From Pseudomonadota bacterium (GTDB lineage Bacteria > Cyanobacteriota > Vampirovibrionia > Obscuribacterales > Obscuribacteraceae): DNA of 64,000 nt. A program made the position numbers and the translations under genes. Numbering within the stretch: position 1 is the stretch's first letter; every line of letters begins with the position of its first letter. Location of the stretch: NCBI GenBank assembly GCA_021325555.1, contig JAJPGY010000016.1:186001-250000 (forward strand), read 5' to 3'. The notes under the pieces are model-generated. The model was given only the letters and a program-made list of their open reading frames with translations. It was not told where the DNA came from and did no database searches. This document shows, piece after piece, positions 27,508 to 38,100 of this stretch.

Positions 27508-28089
27508 CTACTTCGCTGCCTCTTCCAATGCTGCTTCTAAAAGATCATTCACACCGAGCGCTGACGCCATTTCATGCATGTAACCGGTGTCGAGCCGCCC
27601 CGCTTGCGTTTTCAGCACTCCCAAAACGTCACGCCATTGGCGCTCAGACACTTCACCACCCGTGCGAAACCAGTCTAATTTCGCAAGAACGGTATCTTCC
27701 GCGGTGGCAATCCAAGCTGTACGTTGCGGTTCACGGGCAACGACGCTCTTAACACGACGGGCCAGCTGAGCCTGATCGAATGCTCGGCGTTTGGGTATAA
27801 ACACGTCAACTTTGAACATTGTATCTTGATGAATCAGATTGAAACTTCTACGGAGGACGATAGCCTCAAGGATCGCTTCACGCTCAACGTAAAACTCGTC
27901 CGCAAGAGCGGCAACAAGCGGTTCAATATGCTCTTCCTTCAGTTCGGCAACAATATCGGAGTCGATGGTAGTGCGCACAATCCCGTGGATGATACTGGCA
28001 GCAGATCCTCCGACAAAGTAGGGCACATTGAGTGCTTCGAACACTTCAATGACCTTGAGCGAGACTAAGACCCATTCAGGCGTTGACAC
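27508..28089 (-). CDS. Nucleotidyltransferase-fold protein (AbiEii/DUF6036-like)
   Basis: About 193 residues. The N-terminal third has the minimal nucleotidyltransferase pattern: PYFVGGSAASIIHGI followed by TTIDSDIV, corresponding to the GG-S and DxD sites. Further on are FKVDVFIPK and TAEDTVLAKLDWFRTGGEVS, a helix pattern shared with proteins annotated as nucleotidyl transferase AbiEii/toxin or DUF6036. The GTG at 28089 is favoured; it overlaps the upstream gene by 14 bases. A longer frame to 28143 exists. With the preceding small gene it forms a two-gene unit that could be a toxin-antitoxin-like pair; this is inference. Confidence 0.65.
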   Translation of the reverse strand: MSTPEWVLVSLKVIEVFEALNVPYFVGGSAASIIHGIVRTTIDSDIVAELKEEHIEPLVAALADEFYVEREAILEAIVLRRSFNLIHQDTMFKVDVFIPKRRAFDQAQLARRVKSVVAREPQRTAWIATAEDTVLAKLDWFRTGGEVSERQWRDVLGVLKTQAGRLDTGYMHEMASALGVNDLLEAALEEAAK

Positions 28090-28393
28090 TGCAGGTCGCT
28101 TTGGAGTCCACAAGAATAAACGGGCCATAAACCTTAGCGGCAAGTTCCGGTCCGAGAACCATGTCTGCCAGGCGACGCCGGATCTCGGCTGCCGAGTCCT
28201 GCGGGTGCCTTCCTTGAAGACCGTTCTCAGCCAGCCCCAGCATTGCCCGCGTGAGCCCGCCAGCCATCTCTAGCTTGCGCCAGGCCGGTGCCTCGCGGAA
28301 GTAACGAAGCTGTATTTCCTCAGCCCACAGCGCGGTATCAGCGTTCATGGCGCGCCAACTGGGCAAGGGGCGGCGGGCGGCATCTGTAGACAT
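28076..28393 (-). CDS. Small protein paired with the nucleotidyltransferase
   Basis: A 105-residue hydrophilic, helical protein of unknown function. It contains WRKLEMAGGLTRAMLGLAEN, then LQGRHPQDSAAEIRRRLADM and VLGPELAAKVYGP. The pattern of RHP followed by an E-x-R-x-R-L helix and ELA-x-x-YG is one I associate with small proteins encoded directly upstream of AbiEii-like nucleotidyltransferases. Its stop overlaps the start of that gene, which argues for co-expression. Confidence 0.6.
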   Translation of the reverse strand: MSTDAARRPLPSWRAMNADTALWAEEIQLRYFREAPAWRKLEMAGGLTRAMLGLAENGLQGRHPQDSAAEIRRRLADMVLGPELAAKVYGPFILVDSKATCSVNA

Positions 28394-28625
28394 GCTGGGG
28401 TCCCTTATCAGCAGCGCGGAAATCTCTGGGATTATATCCGGCGCTGCTTTCCATTATAAACCTGGAGCCGGCCTGCCTGGTGGTCCTCGAGGCGGTCCCC
28501 TATGACATCTCGGCGGCAATTACGTGCGGTTGTACGCTGGCGCTAACAATATCTATTGTCCGACGCGGTGTGCCCGCAAGCAGCGGCACACGGTGAAAAA
28601 GCCGGGAGGCATAAGCAGCCTCTGC

Positions 28626-29190
28626 TCACAGTTCGCCATAGACGACAGCAGGCAGGATTTCTTCCTCGGGCGCCAGCGATATCTTTGTCTTGCTACGGAT
28701 GTACTGCCCGTTTCCAGCCGTCAGACTGTTAACCAGAACTGCGCTTCTGAGTATTTCCCAGCACACTCGCTGTTGCTTCGGGTTGTTCGAGGATAGCATC
28801 ATTTGCAGCGGCTTGATAGCTGATATGGCGCTGGGAATGGAGAATTCGCAGACGAACGCCTTGACCTGACCATTCATCTCACTTTGCCGGACATTCCGGT
28901 AACCGATTGGCGGGGCCATGTTCACCTCGTCAAAATCGTGCGTCTGCCTTCTGGTGAGAACCACTTCCTTGCCGGGAGCAAGCCGGATTTTCCTCCCCGC
29001 TGCCACAACACTCACCGAGCCGGGGTGGTGATCGCACAGGTCGAATATGGATACTCCGCGCCCTTCGTCCATGATGAAGACCTTGGCGCCGGCAGAAATT
29101 GTCACGGTCCCTTCGGTGGTCTCCACCGTCGTGTCCCTGGTCGGTGATACAAAGACGCTGCCGCCGACCACGCGCCCGCGCAACGGCTGT
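28626..29190 (-). other. FecR-like C-terminal domain of the first giant protein
   Basis: The last 188 residues contain VETTEGTVTISAGAKVFIMD, then GSVSVVAAGRKIRLAPGKEV, a FecR-like beta pattern, and a helical end with CEFSIPSAISAIKPLQMML. The second giant protein (56683-64000) ends in a domain with the same order: FMINDGANVYVFAL, TITLRTGERVVLP and GEFSITYAVSKLPVLRNL. This shared ending may be a sorting, anchoring or partner-binding module. Confidence 0.6.
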
Positions 29191-32100
29191 CCCTCGTGGC
29201 GTGGCTGAGCGCGAGCCATTACCGGCGTCTGCCAGCCCGGCTGCAACTCCGGATGCAGTCTCTCAAAATTGCTCATGGCGCGCAGTGCGCTCGTCCATGG
29301 GAATTGCGTGCTCAAAGCGGGCGTCACCGGCTCGGCAAAATCAGCCATCGGGGCGAACTGGGCAACCGGCGGGCGCGGACGAGCAACCGAGGCGGCGATA
29401 GCATAGCTCACCGGCGCCGGCGACGCCGCCGGGCCGTTGCCGTCAAAGAGGTTCATGGCCGTCAACGTAGCGGACCAGGGGAACTGCGAGTTAATGCCTG
29501 CTCCCTGCGGATAAGCGAAGTCCACCAGCGGCCGGAATGTAAGCGTGTTGGGGGCAACCAGAGCAGGTGGAACAATTACCGGAAGCCTGGCTATCGCCGG
29601 TGGTGCCGCACTCGATTTGCTTCCACGGAATCGAGCCATGGCATTGAACATGCTAGCCCACGGGAACTGCGAATTCATGGCTTCGCCTACCGGCTCGTCA
29701 AAGTCGACCAGCGCCTCATAGATCGGTCCGGTGTAGCGCGGCAACCGCTGCGGCTGAGCCTGCGTTCTTTCAAACATGCTCATGGCCACCAGCGTGCTTG
29801 CCCAGGGGAACTGCGAGACCATGCTCTCATTCAGCGGCACGCCAAAGTCAACCAGCGGCTGATAGCGCCGGACGGGAACGACGAGCGATCGGGCCTGCTG
29901 GAGCTCGAGTGCCGCCATCGCTTGCAGCGTGCTCAACCAGGGGAACTGCGTATCAACGCACTCGCCCAGCGGCACGCCAAAGTCAACCAGCGGCTGATAG
30001 CGCCTGACGGGCACGAGGAACCTGCTGGCTAAAGCCTGCTTTCTGCCGACAGCAGCCACCGAAGCAAGAGTGGCAACCCACGGGAACTGTGTGGTCATGC
30101 TGTCCTGCAGCGGCACATTGAAGTCCACGAGCGGCTCGAACCGCCGCGCCGATATAGTCGTCGATCCCCACTGCGCGAGGGAGCAGGCATGCATCATGCT
30201 GCGCCATGGGAAGTTTATGCCCATCTGAGCCTCCACCTCAGGTATATCCAGGTCAGCCAGGGCATACCAGGTCCGCGTGACTGAGACGGCGCGCGAACTC
30301 GCGTCTGCCGCCAATGCACCCTTCCCTGCTGTAGCACTGCCGGAGGTGTCATACGCAATCGCCTGCACAATCTTGAGACCCGGTTGCGTCTTGAGCTGAA
30401 GTTTGGGCTGGGTCCCGGTAACCTGAGGCGTGATGCTAAACGTGTTAACTGGAATCGGCCTTAAATTTGGCCCGTCTATTGGTGAAAATCGAGATGGCGC
30501 CAACAACGAGCTGGGAAATATCGGCAACGGTATATTTGGTATCTCAGGCCGCGAATAATAGGAATACACGTCTTGAGAGTTCAAGCCAGTTCTGCTGTCG
30601 ATTAGACTCGTCGGCGTCACAACTCTTTGACTTCTTGGATCCACAATAATGGGACTTTGAGGAGTTGATATTCCGGTTATTGGGTCAACTACGGGCGGCA
30701 GTTGGACTTCGACCCACGCATGATATCCCTTAGCGATTGGGCTCTGAAGGTACCCTCCGACTAGCTTTGTTTCAAAACCCATGCGGTCCAGCACTATTTT
30801 TGTAACTATTGCTTGCGGCAAGCAAACACCGTTTTTGTCCTCTATGAATTGACTTAGCGGGACATCCTTCCCACTCATCAGGTCCTTGTAACAGAGATAA
30901 CTCTGAGTCGCCCCTTTAGCTTCCATATCTTGTTTCACAACCTTTATTGCTTGGAAGGCTGCCTGCATCGGATCATCCGTGAAATGTCGAGCGGCGCCTT
31001 CGGCTAACGCAATGGTCTTCTGCAAGGACGGTGAAGACAGGTTGACTACGATGTTGATGTTTGCTCCCTTGACAATGGGTATCTTGTCGTAAAGAACCAT
31101 GACGGGGCGTTCTGAGTTCAGCGCCGTACCGGATGGAATCGGTCCGGATAATGTACGAGTCAGGTTGAACTGTTCGCCTGCCTTAGCACCCTGGCCACCA
31201 GCATGCAATTTGATATTGGTCTGCGTCGAGCCGGCGCGGTTCGCGCTTTGAGATTCAAGCAGCGGATGCGGCTCCAGCGCAGCCGGACCAACGGACGCTG
31301 TACCGCCCGGGCCTGCTGTCTTGCCTTGTGGCAGCGCTGGCGTAGCTTTAGGCTCGGCGACAGCCACTGCCAGTGGTGGTAACGGCTCCGCCACACGCCT
31401 TACTGCTTCTGGTGCGACCACTGGATGTGACGGGTCTTGTTCCGAAGCAATTCTGACATTGTCCAGGAATTCCGCCGCATCAGCGGCATGAACTATGCCA
31501 CCGGGTCCGGTGATTGAGCCATCCGGATTGAGCGTGGCTCCCTTGAAGCGCATAGCAACGAACTCCTGCATGCGTGGTGAAACAGTTGGAGCCACCGGTG
31601 GGAAGGACTGATTTTCCTGCATCCATTGCAGCCGCGCGCTAGTATCGGGATCGAGCCCTTCGTGACTGATCTTGTTAATCCCGCTCATTATTTCATCAGG
31701 AATTTTCGTTCCGGATAAAGAACGGAGAATGCTGTTTATTCGCGGGCTGCCCTCCCCGAGCGCTTCTCGCAAGACAGGTTTAGGCTGGTTGGTGGGAAAT
31801 GCCTTATCGACGTCGAAAGCGGTCAGCTTTGCGGGAACCCCAAGCTCTTTCGCTCTAGCCGGATCTATAACTCCTGTATTTGCGGCTCCGTCAGGTCTTC
31901 CAATAATTGAATCTAGAGCAACTATTTGTTTCAACTGTGTCGCATAATTTGTTCCGTTCTTTTGGTCAAAAACCTGCAGGTCATCTATAGTCTGAATGTG
32001 ACTGTTCTCCTCAAGCGCCAGAAACTTGCCAAGCGGTACTCCTGCGTGTTCCGACACAAGAGCAGTATGGTCTACAACTCCGGTTCGTGGATCCACAACA

Positions 32101-35100
32101 GGCCCCAGCTCGGCCTTCGCGATCACCCCGAAGGGATCAATCTTTGAAACCTTATCGATAATAGCGAACCGCTCGGCCGGCGTAGGCGTAACCCCCGCTT
32201 CCGTGTCTGCATTAAACTGAACAACCTTCGGCTCGTTGTTAGCACCTTTGGCTTCAAATACAACATTGTCGCTGCCAATATGCTGTTTGGCATTCGGCTC
32301 GACAGTGGCAATCAGGGACTGATCTGCTATACCCTCGGCACTGGCGGGCGTGCCACTGGACTCTGGGATGCCCCCTGCCCTGGCCTTCATGAACCTATCG
32401 GGTATGGGACCTCTTGTACCAAGAGCCAGTTTTTCAGAAGAACCTTGTTCGGCTGAACTGGCGGGCGCACTAGACTCGCCTATTCCCGCTTTTGCTTTCA
32501 TCAAACCTTGAGGCATCGGGCCCTCGGTCCCCTCTGCCTGAATCTTCACCGGGTTTTCTAGTTCCGGAAGTCTTCCCTGAGCCAGTACTTTCGCAAGTGA
32601 GTTTCCTCGGGCAACCTGGTCGCTAATTTGGGCATCTGTTAAGCCGGACTTGGCAAGCTCCGCTCTTCCTTCTGGTGTTTGATAAAACTCAGCGGCTTTG
32701 CTTATCCTGTCTGCTACCGGCTGCAGGTCTACATTATATTGCTTGCTGATATCATCGAACGTCTTGCCCGCTAATTTCTGCAATAGCCTGTCCATTATTG
32801 GGCTATTCGACAATCTCGGATCGGCTGATACCTTCCAGACCGGCTCTGCCCCCTCACTCGGCGAACCAGCCGTGCCAAAGGATTTGTCGACGTCAAATGA
32901 TTTTACGACGCCGGTATCCTGATTCCTCCCCATGTTTCTTTCACTGACATCGCTGTCGCCCCTGAAATCACCCTCGATCTTGTTCTGGATGACTTCAGAT
33001 AACAGCTTGGGATCCTTCAACATAACCTCCACAGAATGTTCTACGTCCGATTTACCATATACACGCATGGCCTCGTTCTGAACATGAGACTCAACAGTCG
33101 GGCCCGCATCTTCCACAACACGAACACCATTACCCCTGTCGACTGAAATCGTGGTCTTGCCGAGCGTCCGCGCGCTGACGTCTTGAGCAACGGTTTCGAC
33201 TTGTGTTCGCTCAGCGACGGTTATCTTATTGCCTTCCGTGTCGTATTGCGTTTTGACAGGAATAACCTTGTCGCCAACTGTCGCCTCAGCGGAATGAACC
33301 TTGCTGAACGCGCCTGCTTCCACCGTGTCCGAGGGGGCGCTCAGAGTAGCGATTTTCAACTGATCGCGCGTGCTCGCCACATGTGCAACTTGATCGTCGA
33401 CGGGCTGTAACTCAATCTTCACTGGAGTCTGAGTTGGTGCTTCAACGACTCGTACTCCTACTTCCGCACCATGAGATGTGAAAATGCTGGAGATCTGCTC
33501 AGGACTGGTTTTAAGTCCTCCCTCAACCGGTACAGGCGTCAAATCATGGCCGACAAAAATGGAATTGTCCGCAACAGCGGTGATTGTGACCGTGCCATCC
33601 GCATTCCTGGTAATGTAGCCGATTTTAGAGCCGTCATTGCCTTCGATGTCAATTGATTTGCCGGTTTCGAGAAATTGCTCGCCCTTGCTTGTGTCTATGA
33701 CAATCTGTTTGGTAGGCTCCGATCCCGGGTGTTCTTGTGCTTGTGGTGACTCGACGGGTGGTGTCGTCTCACGGTTGGGCGCTGCCGGAGGTGAACTTTC
33801 CGGACCGCCCGGTATTTCCTTGCTGAATGAGCCTGGTCCCCTGGGTGGAAGCGCGGCTTCCTGAGTGGTGGGGGGAGTTGTTACTTCTTGCCCAGATTGG
33901 GCCGTCAATTCGCCTTGATTGGGAGCACCAACTCTCTCCGAGCTGACCGTGCCCGGTCCCTGCGGTGGAGGCGCGGCTTGCTGAGTTCCCGGGGCAGTGA
34001 CCATTTCTTGCCCCGGTTGGCCGGTAAAGTCGGCTCCAGCAGAAGGGACAACTCTGCCCGCGGCCGCACCCTCAACTGCGGGCGCCGGGCCTCCAACAGC
34101 CGAGGCACGAGGCGGCGTTGGAGTGCTATCTGGGGTGGAACCTTCAACCAGGCTCGGTGGCTCCCCGCCTCTTACTGGCACTGGAACCGGCCCGCCCGCT
34201 GGTGGTTCTGAAACGGGCGGTTGTTCTCCCAATGACGGACCAACAGGCTCGCCAACTGGTTTCTCGCCTGGTAAAACCGCTGGGTTCTCCGGCGACGACG
34301 TCGTCTGCCCATTGCTGGCGACCTGCGGTGCGGGCGCTTCAGGTTCGCTCGATTGCGGCGCTGATGTCTCGGTGGCTGCAGCTCGCGGTGCGGGCGCCTC
34401 CGATAAGCCGGCTTGTGGCACCGCTTGCGTTTGCTGCAGCGGCGAAGCGGTCCCATTCTCTCCCTGCGCCACCGCACCATCAGGCTGTACCACCACCGGC
34501 TCGCTCGATACCTCGGGCGCTCCTAGCTTCGTCAAAACCAGGGTAGTCTTTTCTACATTGCCGGACTGTCCCACAGTCGTGGCGCTGTCTACCTGGAACA
34601 GGCTGTTTATGCGATCAATTACAGCCTGAGTCATGTTGCCGGCGGGCTGCAGCTTGACGGACCCGGCGCTATCGACACTCACCGCGTCGCCAAACAAACC
34701 GGTGACTACCAGCTTGCCACCAGGCGCAAGGACTTGCGCCGCCTCGTCATAGGCGTTCAATAACGAACTCTCGCTCGCTACCTTGGAAATAGCGTTAAAC
34801 GATGGCACATTGTTAGCAACAACGAGATTCTGCGAGTTGGCAGCCACGGTGGCGCTCAAATTCTCGGCTGAACCGGTTACCTGGACGAAATCAGTCCCTG
34901 GGTTTTTCGGATTTGGCACGGTTGTTGTGCCTTGCGTGAGCAGTTCATTTTGAGCCCCGGAATCCAGGCCGAGCACTCTTTGCTGCGCAAGCTGCAGCAC
35001 CTGGGAGTTGTCTACACCGGTGTAGGTAGAGCCCTGCGGCAAGCTATTAGCCACGCTCGTATCACCGCCCGGTCCAATTTCCAGGACTCTTTGATTTGAC

Positions 35101-38100
35101 GGAAGATCCTTCACAATCTGTTGCAGTACAGGGCTCTCAATTGATTGATTTTCAAATTGTTGAGCAAATCTATTGATCAACACATTACTTATGTCGTTGG
35201 AAACTGCGGGGTTATTGCTCAATGCGACTTGCAGGCTGTTCTTCGCGTTGTCGAAGCCAAGATTGCTACCGTCAGGCTGGACAGTGAACTTGATCGGCTG
35301 CCCGTCCGGACCAGCAATCACCTGCCCTTGAGAATCCCTGACAACAACTTCAACTGGAGCGCCTGTATTCTGAGCCTGCGTCAAACTTTCGTTAGCCACC
35401 TTGGCAAGATATTGTTTTGCATCGGGTGGAGGCAACTGGGCCTGCTGAGGAACTATCTGTGCTTGTTCCAACTGCACCGTTGACGGCGCATGGATATCCG
35501 GCGCTTCCACCTTTACTGGAGCGGTATTCGGATCGGTTGTTGGTCTGGACGCGGCTTGACTCAGAATCTCAGAAGGGCTTAAAGCACCACTTGCATTTGT
35601 CTCCACCGGTGCGTTGATTGAAGAAATGCCGGAAGGCGCAGGTGTCGTTACGACTTCTTGTCCGGCTGCTACGGGTGAAAGTTGACCTGCATTTCCAGAA
35701 GCGCCGCTGGCGACTTCGTTGTTAAAGAACTCTCCGGACGGCGTGGCAGGGGCTGGGGAGCCACCGGCAGTCACCTTGGCCATCAATTCCTGAAAGGCAC
35801 TCTGGTAGCCGCCTTCCGACGAAGCCCCTGACGGTTGCGCCTGCGTCGTCGGGCCCACTCCTTGCGGCTCAGTCGGTGTCTCCGGCAAGTTCCCGACCAG
35901 CCCGTTATAAAAATCCCTGGCTGCGGCTGTCTGGGCAGCCGAGGCTGCCTCTTCGGTGACGATTTGTGGCTTCGCGGTGATAACAACGGAAGTTCCAAAA
36001 TCCTGGCTGACATTGACCCGGGCAATGAGCCCATTGCCAAGATCGTTGGTCCCGGGTTGCAGCGTTTGGCCGCCGATAGCCACATCAGAGGACGAAAGGC
36101 CGGCAATAGCTGTCACAGGATTACCCTCCGAATCAGTAAACACCGTGACATTGCCGCCCCCCCGCAAAGATGTATTGGCCACGAGTGTATTACCCATGCC
36201 CAGACCTAACGGAGTCTCCGGCGTCAGCGCCTGCCCGCCTACCGTAATCTCTTGCAACTGCGCGGCAGCAATCTCCTGGGGAGTGTACGGACTGTTCGCT
36301 CCGGTATAAGCGTCCGAGGCGTTACGTACCCCATTGAAAGTCTCAACCGGACTCTCTCCACCAAGATGCGGTCCAAGCAGTGGCACCACGTTGGATAGAA
36401 TGGCGACAGTAGTGGGACTCGCTCCCATGGCTTCCGCGACCGAACTGGTGACGTTGCCCACTGCCATAGGCAAGAGTGTCTGCGCGCCGAACATACCGGT
36501 TGGGCTGGCTTGGAAGGCTGCAGTCAGGGTCGAGTTGAGCCCACCGGGCAGCAAACCTTGCAACGCTTGGCCAATAAATGGCGCTACAGCTGGTGCTAGT
36601 AAACCAATGCCTGCACCAAGTGTGTCAGTGAAATTCTCCTGATTCATTGCATTTGCAATGTTGGTGTCAGCCTGGATCTGTCCTTGTGAGTTCAAATAAT
36701 TCGCAGCTGCTTGTCCATAGAGTTGCACTTGCTGGCCGTCGGCCGTTACAGCGGTGATGCCGTTAGCAGGAACACTTGCCGCTGTGTACTGAGGTCCTGC
36801 TGCTTGTGGCGTGTACTCTAAACCGAAAAGACCGGTCGTCTGCGGCGCCGAGCCTGGCGCAACCGAGTTTAATACGCTGTCCATCGCGTTGTTCTCCGCC
36901 TTCATTGCGGCAAACGTCGCGGTCCCCACCAATCCGCCTGCTACTACTGTACTCCCATATCCCCCTGCAAATATTGGGACACTGGCCAGCGTCTCCGTTC
37001 CCAGCGTTCCGATGCTAACGGACTCCGTAAGAGTGAGCCCTCCCGTGGCTGCGCCCATAAAAGGCGCTGCAACGCCGGCTGTGGCCACGATAGTGGCGAT
37101 CGCGGCGTAAGATTTTGCCATCCCAGCATCAAAAGCGAGATCTGCCTGCGTCTGTTGCGAGCTTATTTGATCATCGGCATTCACTTCATTGGTGTAGGCC
37201 TGAAACTGCTGTGTCGGCAATGTTACAACAACACTGCCATCAGACAGAGTTGTTCCGGTGCCTACGGTACCCGCCACATTAGTTCCTTTTGGAATAACTA
37301 TTGATGTTCCCACCGCGCCTCCAACCTGCGTTAGCATTTGCGGGTTTTGCAACGCCAGTGCTTGAAGTATGGTGACAGCAGAGTCTGAGGCCGTGACTGA
37401 GACACCATCGACTTTTAAATTTAGGCTATTTATGTACCCAGGATCTGAAGCACCCACTGCGTTGAGTACATTCTGAGCGTATACATTAGCCATGTGATCC
37501 GCGGCGGACCCATTAAACGCCAGGTTTAGCGCATTCTGATCCGGAATACCCGGCATTCCCACAAGACTCGCGTAGGCTGCCTGACTTTGTGAATTGGATA
37601 AACTGAACAATTGGGGCCCAACTTGAGCAGCTGCCTGTTGTGCAGCTGCAGCATTTGCAGCTAACACCTGCGGATTAACGTCAGCCCAACCTTGTGCTTG
37701 TGTAGCTGTCCAGCCTACAGAAGACATGAGACCCAGGGCCTGCTGATTCAGTTGCTGCACCTGCGGCGACACCGGGTTGCCGTTGGAGTCGTATCCCGAA
37801 GCTTTGTCTCCCATGTCTACGTAGGCCAGCATCTCACTTTGTTGCTGCTGAGTTTGTTGCTGCACCAACTGCCCGTAGTTGACTGAGCCGCTTACGACCG
37901 CCTGCAGGGAAGGAGCCGCTATGGTGTTGGTTCCGTCAGACACGGAAACAGTGCCATTTTTAGCCACGATGACAAAGGTGTTGTTTGTACCCTGGTAGAT
38001 CGTCGAGCCATCAGGTTCGGCGCCCGGGCCACTGCTATAGAGAGTGCATTGAGTTCCGGTGTTAGTAGTGAACCCTCCAATATACGCTTGCCCGTTTTGC

